The notes: generated by a model not told the origin, from the sequence alone. A stretch of 64,000 nucleotides of DNA from an uncultured Clostridia bacterium (GCA_944383465.1 CALWPQ010000025.1:62001-126000); one strand, 5' to 3'. Numbered from the stretch's first letter, positions 16,365 to 25,896 are shown. Program-made: numbers and translations.

Positions 16365-17087
16365 ATGGGAAAAGTATTTTTAATAGCCTCGGGCAAGGGC
16401 GGAACAGGGAAAAGCATATTTGCTTCTAATATGGGAGCGCTGCTCGCAGAGCGCGGCAAAGGCGTCGTGCTTGTCGATATGGATATGGGATTGCGCACGC
16501 TCGATATCTATATGGGGCTCGAATCGAAAGTCGTATACAATGTATATGATGTGATATCGGGAATGTGCCGTATAAAGCAGGCGCTTATAAAGGACAAGCG
16601 TTTTGAAAATCTCTATCTTATGGCGGCAGCTCCGCACAGAGACGACGGCGAAATTACGATGCTCCATATAAAAGTTCTGTGCAGGAAACTTGCAGAAAAA
16701 TTCGATTATGTGATAATAGACGCGCCTGCAGGTATCGACGACGGATTTATACTTTCAACGGCGGGTGCAGACAAGGCTGTAATAGTCACGACTCCTGAGT
16801 ATGCGGCGGTACGCGATGCCGAAATGGTGGATAAGGTGCTTACAGATGTGGGCATAAAAGAAAAATGCTATGTCACAAACAAAGTACGGCCTGAGCTTAT
16901 GGTGGGCGGCGCGATGCCGTCTATATCGGAAATTGACAGTATACTTCGTATGCCGTTTGCAGGTATAATACAGTATGACGATAACATTCATATCGCAGCC
17001 AATAACGGACTGCCGATAGTGTTTAAAAAGGATTCGTATATATATGAAAATATGGAAAAAATCATCGATAGGATAATCGGAGAATGA
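16365..17087 (+). CDS. minD: septum-site ATPase MinD (MinD/ParA family)
   Basis: This 240-residue deviant-Walker ATPase, with SGKGGTGKS near residue 9, VDMDMGLRTLDIYMGLE and VIIDAPAGIDDGF, matches MinD, which positions the division septum by recruiting MinC to the membrane. No minC or minE lies beside it, although these usually flank it. The C-terminus stops at ENMEKIIDRIIGE, shorter than the 260-270 residues common in MinD, so the membrane-targeting helix is short or absent. Its place after mrdA agrees with a cell-shape role. A more distant ParA-like function is possible. Confidence 0.82.
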   Translation: MGKVFLIASGKGGTGKSIFASNMGALLAERGKGVVLVDMDMGLRTLDIYMGLESKVVYNVYDVISGMCRIKQALIKDKRFENLYLMAAAPHRDDGEITMLHIKVLCRKLAEKFDYVIIDAPAGIDDGFILSTAGADKAVIVTTPEYAAVRDAEMVDKVLTDVGIKEKCYVTNKVRPELMVGGAMPSISEIDSILRMPFAGIIQYDDNIHIAANNGLPIVFKKDSYIYENMEKIIDRIIGE

Positions 17088-17198
17088 GAAAGATTTATAA
17101 CATCTAAGGGCAGCATTCTTATTGTTTTAAATTTCTTTTCTTTATTGCGATGACTTTTACAATCATATTATCAAATTTAGGAGAAAAATGTTTTTTCG

Positions 17199-18308
17199 TT
17201 AGAAGTTTATCTGTTTGCTTCGCATACCGACGGACAATATGAGCCCAACGGCAATCATATTTGAAAGGATGGAAGAGCCGCCGTAAGAAATGAACGGCAG
17301 TGTGATACCCGCAACGGGCATTATACCCATTGTCATTGCGATGTTTTCAAATATCTGAAAACCAAACATACCTATAAAACCTACGACGATAAGAGCGCCA
17401 TAGAGATCGACGATATCTCTGGCTATAAGCGCCATTCTGTAAAGAAGTATTGAAAAGAGAAGGATGAGCAGGATTCCGCCTACCATACCGAGCTCTTCGC
17501 ATACGACGGAAAATATGAAGTCGGACTTTTGAACAGGGATGAAGTCAAGCTCCTTCTGCGAACCGTGAAACAGCCCTTTGCCGAGAAAACCTCCTGAACC
17601 TATTGCTATCTTGGACATCCATACTTGATAGGTTGAGGATATCGACAGGTCGTCAGGGTGCAGGAAAGCGAGAATACGGTTTTTTTGATGATCAGCCATA
17701 AACAGATATATGATCGGGAGGATGGCGACGAAGCAGCCCGCAAGCTTGGCGAACAGCTTATAGTCGACGCCCGCATAAAAAAGCATCACGACGAATATGG
17801 CGCAGAAAACTATTGCGCTGCCGAGGTCTTCTTTTAAAACTATAAGTATAATAGGAGAAGCATAGAGCGCAGCTTTGAGCACGCCTTTAAGGGTATCGAG
17901 ATCAGCTCTGTGCTTTGAAAAATAGATGGCCATAAGTATGACAAATGTTATTTTTACAAATTCCGAAGGCTGAATGGTTGTTACATGCGGTATCTGTATC
18001 CACGAGCGCGCGCCGTACTGTTCCTTTCCGATAAACGGTATATATACCGTAAGAAGAAAGGCGATAGAAACGCCGTATATAATTTTTTCGAAATGCAGAT
18101 ATGATTTATAGTCTATAAAGATCAGTATTACTACGGCAATAAAGCCAAGAAGGTAGGCAAGAGCCTGAATTATGATATCGCGGTTTATGACAAAACCGTC
18201 AGAGTAGGCGGTGCTGCTTATCATAACGAGGCTTATTACTGCAAGCACTGATACGAGCATTAAAATTGATTTATCTAAATTTTTTAATAGTCTAAAAAAA
18301 TACTTCAT
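17199..18308 (-). CDS. rodA: SEDS glycosyltransferase RodA
   Basis: This 369-residue polytopic peptidoglycan polymerase of the SEDS family pairs with PBP2 for side-wall growth. It shows about ten membrane helices, GARSWI and QPSEFVKITFVILMA, and the C-terminal GITLPFISYGGSSILSNMIAVGLILSV signature. The minus-strand ATG at 18308 follows AAAGGAC. It is convergent with minD, so the shape genes end against one another. FtsW is the alternative SEDS member, but the neighbourhood of mreBCD and mrdA favours RodA. Confidence 0.9.
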   Translation of the reverse strand: MKYFFRLLKNLDKSILMLVSVLAVISLVMISSTAYSDGFVINRDIIIQALAYLLGFIAVVILIFIDYKSYLHFEKIIYGVSIAFLLTVYIPFIGKEQYGARSWIQIPHVTTIQPSEFVKITFVILMAIYFSKHRADLDTLKGVLKAALYASPIILIVLKEDLGSAIVFCAIFVVMLFYAGVDYKLFAKLAGCFVAILPIIYLFMADHQKNRILAFLHPDDLSISSTYQVWMSKIAIGSGGFLGKGLFHGSQKELDFIPVQKSDFIFSVVCEELGMVGGILLILLFSILLYRMALIARDIVDLYGALIVVGFIGMFGFQIFENIAMTMGIMPVAGITLPFISYGGSSILSNMIAVGLILSVGMRSKQINF

Positions 18309-18410
18309 AGTTTGTCCTTTGCATCCTTGACATTTGTATCTTATATATTATAATATATAGTGTATGATTATATCAAGATTTATATAAATTTTGTTGTCAT
18401 AAAAATATAG

Positions 18411-18433
18411 ATGCGCAGAATTCTTCTGCGCAT
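18411..18433. repeat. perfect 10-bp inverted repeat between rodA and rny
   Basis: ATGCGCAGAA (18411-18420) and TTCTGCGCAT (18424-18433) form a perfect dyad around TTC. It lies in the leader of rny and upstream of divergent rodA. It has no following T run, so it is more likely a 5' UTR hairpin or operator than a terminator. Confidence 0.5.
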
Positions 18434-18469
18434 ATTCACACAAAAATAACAGAATAGGAGGAAAGTATA

Positions 18470-20014
18470 TTGTTAACAAAGCTGATGATTGCTTTGTGTA
18501 TGGTTTTTGTGCTGGCTGTAGGGCTGTTAATCGGATATATTATAAGGAAAAATGTCGGAGAAAAAGCTATCGGAAGTGCGGAGACAAAGGCACGCAACTT
18601 GATTTTGGATGCCGAAAACAGAGCGGAGACGATAAAAAAAGAAATTACCCTCGAGGCCAAAGAGGATGCGCACCGTTTGAGAAGCGAAGCGGAACGTGAG
18701 GTGCGCGAAAGAAGGTCAGAAATACAGAAGTCAGAGAGAAGGCTCATACAAAAAGAAGAGTCGATAGACAGAAAACTTGAAAATGTAGAAAAAAAAGAGG
18801 AGAGCATAGCCAATAAGGAGCAGGAGCTCATAGAAAAGAATAAAGAACTTGACGGCTTTCTGGCAAAGCAGATGGAGGAGCTTGAAAGAATATCGGGTCT
18901 TTCGGTTGATGATGCCAAAGCTATACTGCTTTCAAACTGCGAAAAGGAAGTACGCCATGAAGCTTCAATAATGATTAAAGACATTGAATCAAAAGCTAAA
19001 GAAGAAGCTGATAAACGCGCCAAGGAAATAATAACAGGAGCGATACAGAGATGTGCGGCAGATCACGTTGCAGAAAGCACCGTTTCTGTAGTTCCTCTTC
19101 CCAACGATGAGATGAAAGGCAGAATTATAGGGCGCGAAGGAAGAAACATAAGATCTATAGAAACGCTGACAGGTGTAGAGCTTATCATAGACGATACACC
19201 GGAAGCTGTAATACTTTCCGGATTCGATCCTGTGAGAAGAGAAATAGCGAGAATTGCGCTTGAAAAGCTCATAGTCGACGGAAGAATACATCCTGCCAGA
19301 ATAGAAGAAATGGTAGAGAAGGCAGAACGTGAAGTAAATAACATTATCAAGGAAGAAGGAGAGCAGGCTACATTTGAAGTCGGTATTCATAATCTGCACC
19401 CGGAGCTCATAAAATTGCTGGGAAGGCTCAAATACAGAACGTCGTATGGACAAAATGTGCTCAAGCATTCTGTAGAGGTGGCGCATCTTGCAGGACTGAT
19501 GGCGGGGGAGCTTGGACTTGATGTCAAGCTTGCCAAGAGAGCGGGGCTTCTTCACGATATAGGAAAGGCTCTCGATCATGAAGTTGAAGGAACGCATGTC
19601 GATATCGGTATAGATGTTCTCAAAAAGTATAAAGAATCAGAGATGGTAATAAACGGTATGGCCGCGCATCACGGCGATTATGAGCCTAAAAGTATGGAAG
19701 CTGTGCTGATTGCAGCGGCAGATGCACTTTCAGCGGCAAGACCGGGGGCGAGACGGGAGACGCTCGAAACTTATATCAAGAGACTCCAGAAGCTCGAGGA
19801 TATAGCAAATACTACGCCGGGCGTGGATAAATCATTTGCAATACAGGCCGGCCGCGAGATAAGAGTTATCGCAAAACCAGATGCTGTAAACGATGAGGAA
19901 ATAGTTTTCCTTGCAAGGGAAATAAGCAAGAAGATCGAGTCGGAACTCGAATATCCGGGCCAGATAAAAGTCAATGTGGTTCGCGAGACGAGAGCCATAG
20001 ATTATGCAAAGTAA
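18470..20014 (+). CDS. rny: ribonuclease Y
   Basis: This membrane-anchored endoribonuclease (514 residues) starts bulk mRNA decay in Firmicutes. It starts at TTG 18470 behind AGGAGG. One membrane helix lies at residues 4-24, followed by a charged coiled coil (about 30-190). Then come a KH domain with [19 protein letters not shown] (about 222-260) and an HD domain with [18 protein letters not shown] (about 360-375). All expected parts are present at normal length. It is a single gene with its own terminator. Confidence 0.96.
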   Translation: MLTKLMIALCMVFVLAVGLLIGYIIRKNVGEKAIGSAETKARNLILDAENRAETIKKEITLEAKEDAHRLRSEAEREVRERRSEIQKSERRLIQKEESIDRKLENVEKKEESIANKEQELIEKNKELDGFLAKQMEELERISGLSVDDAKAILLSNCEKEVRHEASIMIKDIESKAKEEADKRAKEIITGAIQRCAADHVAESTVSVVPLPNDEMKGRIIGREGRNIRSIETLTGVELIIDDTPEAVILSGFDPVRREIARIALEKLIVDGRIHPARIEEMVEKAEREVNNIIKEEGEQATFEVGIHNLHPELIKLLGRLKYRTSYGQNVLKHSVEVAHLAGLMAGELGLDVKLAKRAGLLHDIGKALDHEVEGTHVDIGIDVLKKYKESEMVINGMAAHHGDYEPKSMEAVLIAAADALSAARPGARRETLETYIKRLQKLEDIANTTPGVDKSFAIQAGREIRVIAKPDAVNDEEIVFLAREISKKIESELEYPGQIKVNVVRETRAIDYAK

Positions 20015-20050
20015 TGTGCACAAAACGATATGCAGATATCGTGTATTAAG

Positions 20051-20080
20051 ATAGAAGTGACGCTATGTTGCTTCTATTTT
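20051..20080 (+). terminator. terminator after rny
   Basis: ATAGAAG (20051-20057) pairs with CTTCTAT (20071-20077) and is followed by TTT. An earlier dyad, ACGATAT at 20025-20031 with ATATCGT at 20036-20042, has no T run. Confidence 0.55.
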
Positions 20081-20098
20081 GATTGACAATGTGAGTGA

Positions 20099-20131
20099 TC
20101 CGGCCTCATGTAAAGCTAAAGCCGGAATGAG
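20099..20131 (+). promoter_or_regulatory. overlapping alternative stems in the MATE gene leader
   Basis: TCCGGC (20099-20104) can pair with GCCGGA (20121-20126). CTCAT (20105-20109) can pair with ATGAG (20127-20131). The order a-b-a'-b' has no spare loop bases, so the stems exclude one another. A TTGACA lies at 20083-20088, with only a poor -10 17 bp on. The arrangement could be a small RNA switch or chance. Confidence 0.3.
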
Positions 20132-20163
20132 GATATATCGGAAGAGAGGAGAGTTTTATTTTT

Positions 20164-21558
20164 ATGAACAATGTTCAGGCAACACACTACACACTTACAG
20201 CAGAGCAGAAATCGGAATTTTATAAGAAGATGATTGCGATTGCAATTCCTGTAATTATTCAGAATATGATCAGTATCGGCCTCGGTATGGCGGATACTAT
20301 GATGGTAGGAAAGCTGGGAGAAGAGCAGCTTGCAGGAGTAGGAGCTGCCAATCAGCTGATGTGGTTGTTTTGGGGTCTCGTATTCGGTTATTTCAGCGGT
20401 GCTGTAGCGCACGCTTCGCAGTATTGGGGCGCGGGGAATGTACATAGAGTAAGAAATGTACTCGGACTTGATTTCCTTGTAGGAGCGCTGGCAGGTATAC
20501 TTACTGTGGCATCTACATACCTTCTCGGACCTCAGCTCGTATGGCTGTTTTCGCGAGAACCGGTTGTAATCGGTTATGGTGTTGATTATATGAGGATAGT
20601 TTGCTTTGGGCAGCTGTTTTCGTTTATGACATTTGCGGTTACATTTAACTGCCGTGTAGTACAAAGACTTAGATTTATAACGACAGTAAACTGTATATCG
20701 CTGTTTTTGAATATTTTTCTCAATTATTGCTTTATATTCGGAAACTTTGGCTTCCCGCGCCTTGAAGCGGCGGGAGCAGCTCTCGCAACTCTTATATGCA
20801 GAGCGCTTGAATTTGTATCGGCGCTCATATATCTGCGTGTAAGCAAGGATCATCCGCTGCACTGCAAGTTTAAGGAAATGTTCGATTTCCACAAGGACTT
20901 TGCAAGAGAAGTGACAAAAACGGCATTTCCGGTTGTTGTTACCGAGGTAATGTTCTCGCTTCTTGCTTCAGTAACATTTGCGATTTACGGTATACTCGGA
21001 GCAGCGGAACTGGCTGTCGTACAGGTTGCTGAGGTAGTTGCCAATATGGCGCAGGTAATATTCTTCGGACTTGGAAACGCATCGGCTGTAAGTATAGGAG
21101 GGGCTCTCGGGCAGAACGATCCCGACAGAGCAAACGAATATGCAAAAATTTCATTTAAACTGGCAATATTGCTGTGTGCAATAACATGTACAGTAATATT
21201 TGTGATAGCAAAGCCTATTTCGGGACTATATACGGACTTTGAACCGTCTACGATAGATCTGCTCATAAAGACGCTTTGGGTATGGGGAATTATCACGATT
21301 CCGAAGATGATAAATTATGTAAATATCTGCGGCATTCTCCGTGCAGGCGGAGATACGTTTTATTCGCTTAAGGTAGATCTTGTCGGCAACCTTGGTATGC
21401 AGGTTCCGCTTGCACTGCTGGCGGTGCTCGTATTCAAGTGGCCGCTTTATTTCTGCATTCTTTTTGTAAGCATTAACGATATCGTAAAACTGATTATGAC
21501 TGTAACGAGAGTATTTTCAAAGAAGTGGATTAACATTTACAACCAGGATTATATGTAG
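20164..21558 (+). CDS. MATE-family multidrug/toxin exporter
   Basis: This 464-residue inner-membrane protein has about twelve helices in two homologous halves of six. The first half opens with IAIPVIIQNMISIGLGMADTMMVGKLGEEQLAGVGAANQL, a typical MATE start. The second half begins near residue 260 (AFPVVVTEVMFSLLASVTFAIYGILG). MATE proteins export drugs or toxic metabolites in exchange for Na+ or H+. The substrate cannot be deduced. It starts at ATG 20164 with GAGAGGAGAG upstream and a leader of about 85 nt with alternative stems. It is 13 bp before the cysteine desulfurase gene. Confidence 0.9.
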   Translation: MNNVQATHYTLTAEQKSEFYKKMIAIAIPVIIQNMISIGLGMADTMMVGKLGEEQLAGVGAANQLMWLFWGLVFGYFSGAVAHASQYWGAGNVHRVRNVLGLDFLVGALAGILTVASTYLLGPQLVWLFSREPVVIGYGVDYMRIVCFGQLFSFMTFAVTFNCRVVQRLRFITTVNCISLFLNIFLNYCFIFGNFGFPRLEAAGAALATLICRALEFVSALIYLRVSKDHPLHCKFKEMFDFHKDFAREVTKTAFPVVVTEVMFSLLASVTFAIYGILGAAELAVVQVAEVVANMAQVIFFGLGNASAVSIGGALGQNDPDRANEYAKISFKLAILLCAITCTVIFVIAKPISGLYTDFEPSTIDLLIKTLWVWGIITIPKMINYVNICGILRAGGDTFYSLKVDLVGNLGMQVPLALLAVLVFKWPLYFCILFVSINDIVKLIMTVTRVFSKKWINIYNQDYM

Positions 21559-21571
21559 GACGGGAGCTTTG

Positions 21572-22777
21572 ATGTTACAGGAAAAAGAAATGACAGTTTA
21601 CTTGGATAACAGTGCTACGACGCGCCAGTACGATGAGGTGACGGATATAATGATACGTTATATGCGTGAACAATTTGGCAATCCCTCGTCGCTTTACAGG
21701 CCGGGAATAGATGCCGAAAAGGCTGTGAAAGAGGCAAGACGTTCGCTTTCGCGAGCGTTTGCGTGCGGGGACGATGAGATATACTTTACATCGGGCGGCA
21801 CGGAGAGTGATAATACCGCTATTTTTGGTGCTGCCGAAGCAGGAAAGAGAAGGGGAAAGCGCATAATTACGACGGCGGTAGAACATCCGGCGGTGAGCGA
21901 GGCAGTGAAAAGGCTTGAAGAGTCCGGATTTGAAGCTGTGTATGTTCCCGTGAATAAGGATGGCATTCTCGATGTATCTGCGCTGAAAGACGCGGTAAAC
22001 GAAGAGACAGTTTTGATATCCGTTATGACTGTTAACAATGAGAACGGCGTTATAATGCCGATATCAGAGATTGCGGTTTTTAAAGACGCGTATAATAGGG
22101 AGCACGGCACTAAGATATTGCTTCACACAGATGCAGTGCAGGCTTTTGGCAAGATGCAGGTATTAAAATCCGGTGTTGATATGATATCGGTATCGGCGCA
22201 TAAGATACACGGGCCTAAGGGCATCGGGGCTCTCTATATAAAAAAAGGTATAAATATAAGACCATATATCGTGGGCGGCGGACAGGAAAAGCACTTCCGT
22301 TCGGGTACAGAAAATGTGCCTGCGATAGCGGGATTTGGAGCGGCTGCAGATAAGGCATATGCGGCGCTTGAGGCAAGAATGCAGCATATAGCGAGTGTCC
22401 GCGGTTATCTGCTGCGCGGTATCAAAGAGGAAATAGAAGATATAAGAGTAAACAGTGTGGAAGAGTGCGGAATACGCGGCGAGGAAAACCTCTGCTGCCC
22501 ATCCGTGCTCAATATATCGTTTCTCGGCACGAGAGGCGAAGTGGTGCTTCATACGCTCGAGCAGTCGGGTATATATGTATCCACGGGCTCTGCGTGCTCG
22601 TCAAACAAGAAGGGCAAAAGCCCGGTGCTGACGGCGATGGGACTTTCTGAAAAAGAAATAGAGGGAGCGATAAGATTCAGTTTCAGCGAAGAAAATACGA
22701 TTGAGGAAATGAATTATGTGCTGGCAAAGCTGAAAGAAGCCGTAATGAGATTCAGAAAGCTCGGCAGCTTTAGATAA
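21572..22777 (+). CDS. cysteine desulfurase (NifS/IscS family)
   Basis: This PLP enzyme of about 400 residues takes sulfur from cysteine as a persulfide. It carries YLDNSATTRQ at the N-terminus, HTDAVQAFGK, the PLP lysine in SAHKIHGPKGIGALY, and the reactive cysteine in TGSACSSNKKGKSP. The immediate neighbour is thiI, which needs a sulfur donor for 4-thiouridine in tRNA, so this is most likely the dedicated NifZ/NifS-type partner. ATG 21572 (GGGAG upstream) or ATG 21590 may be the true start; the second leaves MTVYLDNSATT, the commoner N-terminus. Confidence 0.92.
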   Translation: MLQEKEMTVYLDNSATTRQYDEVTDIMIRYMREQFGNPSSLYRPGIDAEKAVKEARRSLSRAFACGDDEIYFTSGGTESDNTAIFGAAEAGKRRGKRIITTAVEHPAVSEAVKRLEESGFEAVYVPVNKDGILDVSALKDAVNEETVLISVMTVNNENGVIMPISEIAVFKDAYNREHGTKILLHTDAVQAFGKMQVLKSGVDMISVSAHKIHGPKGIGALYIKKGINIRPYIVGGGQEKHFRSGTENVPAIAGFGAAADKAYAALEARMQHIASVRGYLLRGIKEEIEDIRVNSVEECGIRGEENLCCPSVLNISFLGTRGEVVLHTLEQSGIYVSTGSACSSNKKGKSPVLTAMGLSEKEIEGAIRFSFSEENTIEEMNYVLAKLKEAVMRFRKLGSFR

Positions 22778-22823
22778 AACGAAGCCCGCAAAGATTGCTG
22801 CGGGAAGCGAAAGAGGAAGTAAA

Positions 22824-24017
22824 ATGAACGAACAAAACATATTCATAGTCAGATGCGGCGAAGTAGCTCTTAAAGGTATGAATAAACCGTATTTTGAGAG
22901 AATGCTTGCAGATAGAATACGCGGCAGGCTTAAAAAAATATATACAGGCGCGCCGCTCGAAGTGAAGCGGCATGAAGGTCTCATATTCGTGCGCACGGAC
23001 AAGAGCTACGACAGTGAAGAGATTGTCAAAGAAGTATCAAAGGTGTTCGGCGTTGCTTCAATATCGCCTGCAGTTGAAGCGGAAACAAATCTCGATAAAA
23101 TAGGTGAAGCTGCGGTATCGTATATGCTGAAGCTGATAAATGAGCGCGGCGTTAAGACCTTTAAGGTAGAGGCTAAGCGCGCCGATAAGAATTTTCCTGT
23201 AAAATCGCCCGATATTGCAAGGATAATAGGCGCCAAGGTGCTCATCGGCTGCAAGGTGCTTAAAGTAAATGTGCATAACCCTGATGTGCTCTTATTCGTT
23301 GATGTCAGAAAAGATGTATCGTATATATACGACGCTAAGGTTTCAGGCTTTGGAGGGCTGCCTCTCGGGACAAACGGCAGAGGTATGGTGCTGATGTCGG
23401 GAGGAATTGATTCTCCGGTTGCCGCCTGGATGATGGCTAAACGAGGGATGATGATAGAAGCTGTACATTTTCACTCGTATCCGTATACGAGTGAAAGAGC
23501 TCAGGAAAAGGTTGAGGATTTGGCGAAAATACTCGCGGGCTACTGCGGTAGATTTAAGCTGCATACTATAAATCTGCTGCCGATACAGGAGCAGATAGTG
23601 TCAAATTGTCCGGAGGAAGAGACGACTATACTTGTAAGGCGGTTTATGATGCGTATTGCCGAAAAAATGGCGGAAAAGACGGGTTCATATATGCTTGTGA
23701 CAGGTGAAAACCTCGGGCAGGTGGCCAGCCAGACGGCGGAGGCGCTCGTCGTTACGGATGCGGCGGTTAAGATGCCGGTAATGCGGCCGCTTATAGCGAT
23801 GGACAAGATAGATATAATGGACAAGGCCAAGGAAATAGGCACGTATGATACGTCCATAATGCCGTACGAGGACTGCTGTACAGTATTTCTGCCTAAGCAT
23901 CCGGTGACGAAGCCGAAACTTGAAAAAATTATCGAATCGGAGAGTAAACTCGATGTGGATGGACTTGTTGCGGCGGCAGTTGAATCGGCAGAAACTATAA
24001 ATATATTCCCGGAATGA
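22824..24017 (+). CDS. thiI: tRNA 4-thiouridine synthase ThiI
   Basis: This 397-residue enzyme adenylates U8 of tRNA and inserts sulfur, and in some bacteria also serves thiamine synthesis. An N-terminal ferredoxin-like/THUMP region (about 1-165) is followed by the PP-loop LMSGGIDSPVAAWMMAKRG near residue 192. There is no C-terminal rhodanese domain, as is usual for the Gram-positive form that relies on a NifS-type partner. That partner is encoded 47 bp upstream. Confidence 0.95.
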   Translation: MNEQNIFIVRCGEVALKGMNKPYFERMLADRIRGRLKKIYTGAPLEVKRHEGLIFVRTDKSYDSEEIVKEVSKVFGVASISPAVEAETNLDKIGEAAVSYMLKLINERGVKTFKVEAKRADKNFPVKSPDIARIIGAKVLIGCKVLKVNVHNPDVLLFVDVRKDVSYIYDAKVSGFGGLPLGTNGRGMVLMSGGIDSPVAAWMMAKRGMMIEAVHFHSYPYTSERAQEKVEDLAKILAGYCGRFKLHTINLLPIQEQIVSNCPEEETTILVRRFMMRIAEKMAEKTGSYMLVTGENLGQVASQTAEALVVTDAAVKMPVMRPLIAMDKIDIMDKAKEIGTYDTSIMPYEDCCTVFLPKHPVTKPKLEKIIESESKLDVDGLVAAAVESAETINIFPE

Positions 24018-24154
24018 TTTATTTATTACACTAAAAATAAGAAAAATGTGACCTATTTCGACACAGTGTGACAAAAATAGAAGAATTCCCCCTTTTTTTC
24101 CTAAAGACACAGAGCAGCAATGCGAAGTATAATTAGGAGAAAGGGGGTTTTTAT

Positions 24155-24547
24155 ATGAAAACGGAATTTGAAATAACCGATAATATTTTGATAGCTAAAT
24201 TATCGGGCGAGATAGATCATCATGAAGCCGCGGACATAAGAAGCGATATTGACGGTACTTATGCCGCTTTCAAAAAGAAACACATAATAATGGATTTTTC
24301 GGGCGTTTCGTTTGTGGACAGCTCCGGGATAGGAGTTATTATGGGCAGGTATAAAAAAACTGCCGAAAACGGCGGCATAACGGCTATATGCGGCTGCTCG
24401 GAATATTTAAGGTCAATCCTTTATATGGCCGGTATATTTACGATAGTTAAGGAAGCGAAAAACAAGGAAGATGCGGTAAAGCTTGTAAAAAGGCTTGAGG
24501 CAGCTGAGAGCGGAGAAATATTTCAGGAAGAGAAGGAGGCGGAATAA
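24155..24547 (+). CDS. spoIIAA: anti-sigma-F factor antagonist SpoIIAA
   Basis: This 130-residue STAS-domain protein releases SigF by binding SpoIIAB in the forespore. The phosphorylation site is in FVDSSGIGVIMGRY (about residues 53-66). Length is slightly above the usual 115-118 because of a charged C-terminal tail (SGEIFQEEKEAE). ATG 24155 has a strong AAGGGGG upstream. It is the first gene of a tightly overlapping spoIIA operon. A TATAAT at 24128-24133 lacks a clear -35, so the promoter could be of another class. Confidence 0.93.
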   Translation: MKTEFEITDNILIAKLSGEIDHHEAADIRSDIDGTYAAFKKKHIIMDFSGVSFVDSSGIGVIMGRYKKTAENGGITAICGCSEYLRSILYMAGIFTIVKEAKNKEDAVKLVKRLEAAESGEIFQEEKEAE

Positions 24548-25101
24548 TGAGCGGTATATACAGCGAAAGACACACATTGGAAAAGACTGAATCAGCATCT
24601 GAGACGGCAAATGAGCCTGTTAAAAAGGGAGATACGGCAGAAGTAAAAGAGAGCGTGGCTGTGAATAAAATGAGGACTGAGTTTGCAGCTTTAGCGGTAA
24701 ATGAAGCATTTGCACGAGCTGCCGCCGCCGCATTTTTTTCGCGGCTCGATCCAACGGTCGAAGAACTCACGGAGATCAAAACTGCTGTATCAGAAGCGGT
24801 GAGCAATGCGGTGATTCACGGATATCAGGGAGGCAGCGCAGATAAGACCGTCGTTATGGAGTGCGAGTATGAGAACAGCGGAATCATCAAAATAGCAGTA
24901 TCGGACTGCGGCGTAGGCATAAAGGATGTTGAAGAGGCGCGGAGACCGCTTTTTACGACCGGAGATGCAGAGGAGCGTTCCGGTATGGGCTTTACCGTAA
25001 TGGAGAGCTTTATGGATAGGGTTGCGGTTGAATCTGAAGAAGGAAAAGGCACGAGAGTCACCCTTATAAAATCTCTCGATATATCGTATTATGGGGTATA
25101 A
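24547..25101 (+). CDS. spoIIAB: anti-sigma-F factor SpoIIAB with N-terminal extension
   Basis: This serine kinase/anti-sigma factor holds SigF inactive and phosphorylates SpoIIAA. The GHKL fold shows ELTEIKTAVSEAVSNAVIHGY, SDCGVGIKDVEEARRP and SGMGFTVMESFMD. It is 184 residues, about 40 longer than usual. The extra residues are all N-terminal, charged and Ser/Thr/Glu-rich, before MRTEFAALAVNEAFAR where the family alignment begins. The start at 24547 is supported by AAGGAGG and by one-base overlap with spoIIAA. An internal start near 24661-24670 lacks a good ribosome-binding site. Confidence 0.92.
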   Translation: MSGIYSERHTLEKTESASETANEPVKKGDTAEVKESVAVNKMRTEFAALAVNEAFARAAAAAFFSRLDPTVEELTEIKTAVSEAVSNAVIHGYQGGSADKTVVMECEYENSGIIKIAVSDCGVGIKDVEEARRPLFTTGDAEERSGMGFTVMESFMDRVAVESEEGKGTRVTLIKSLDISYYGV

Positions 25102-25852
25102 TTATGTACCGCTGTCAAAAGAAGATACATACAAACTTATAGAAAGAGCAAAAAACGGAGACGAAGAAGCGAAGGAAGCGATAATAAAAAATAACACAGG
25201 GCTTGTTAAAAATATAGCGGTCAAATTTACGCAGCGCGGCTATGAGCTCGATGACCTGATGCAGATAGGTTTTATCGGGCTTCTTAAAGCTGCGGAGCGT
25301 TTTGATACGGGCTTTGATGTTATGTTTTCGACATATGCCGTGCCTATGATAATGGGCGAAATAAAGCGTTATATAAGGGACGATGGCAGAATAAAGGTGA
25401 GCAGGCAGCTAAAGACGGATATTCGCAATATGACCCGCCTGCAGGATGAATATTTAAGCAAAAACGGCGAATATCCGCGGCTTTCCGTGCTTGCAGAAAT
25501 GATGAAGGTTACAAAAGAGGAGCTGCTTGAAATAATGGCAGCAAAGGATGCGCTTTCGGGTATTGAGAGCCTCGACAATCCCGAGAGAACGGAGACTGCA
25601 AAGGACGGCGGAAGCTTGATGAATCTTGATTTTACAGAAGGAGGCGGACATCCGGGCGAGCCATTTGATATGATTTTTTTAAAAAGTATAATAGGAAGTC
25701 TTCCGGAAAAAGAACGGCAGATAATAGTGCTTCGTTATTTCAAAGATATGACGCAGGCACAGATAGCCGGAAGACTTGGAATTTCGCAAGTGCAGGTTTC
25801 GAGGATAGAAAAAAGGGTACTTTGTAAGCTCAGGGAAAAAATAGCCGAGTAA
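25091..25852 (+). CDS. sigF: forespore sigma factor SigF
   Basis: This is the first forespore-specific sigma factor (253 residues). Region 2 contains NTGLVKNIAVKFTQRGYELDDLMQIGFIGLLKAAERFD and MFSTYAVPMIMGEIKRYIRDDG. Region 3 follows, and region 4 ends in MTQAQIAGRLGISQVQVSRIEKRVLCKLREK. It overlaps spoIIAB by 11 bp, giving the classic spoIIAA-spoIIAB-sigF operon. The start ATG 25091 lies inside the end of spoIIAB, so translational coupling is likely. Confidence 0.94.
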   Translation: MGYNYVPLSKEDTYKLIERAKNGDEEAKEAIIKNNTGLVKNIAVKFTQRGYELDDLMQIGFIGLLKAAERFDTGFDVMFSTYAVPMIMGEIKRYIRDDGRIKVSRQLKTDIRNMTRLQDEYLSKNGEYPRLSVLAEMMKVTKEELLEIMAAKDALSGIESLDNPERTETAKDGGSLMNLDFTEGGGHPGEPFDMIFLKSIIGSLPEKERQIIVLRYFKDMTQAQIAGRLGISQVQVSRIEKRVLCKLREKIAE

Positions 25853-25867
25853 AAACATAAAAAGACC

Positions 25868-25896
25868 TTGCAAAAACAGTATAAATGGTGTTTAAT
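25868..25896 (+). promoter_or_regulatory. promoter candidate for bcd-etfBA, followed by leader hairpin
   Basis: TTGCAA (25868-25873) and TTTAAT (25891-25896) are 17 bp apart. The leader of about 100 nt holds a hairpin, CAGTCCG (25954-25960) with CGGACTG (25969-25975). It has no T run and may stabilise the mRNA. AAGGAGG lies just before the bcd start. Confidence 0.45.

Noticed and set aside
20099-20131. H-type pseudoknot in the MATE leader
   Set aside because: Both crossing loops would have zero length, which is sterically impossible for 5-6 bp stems.
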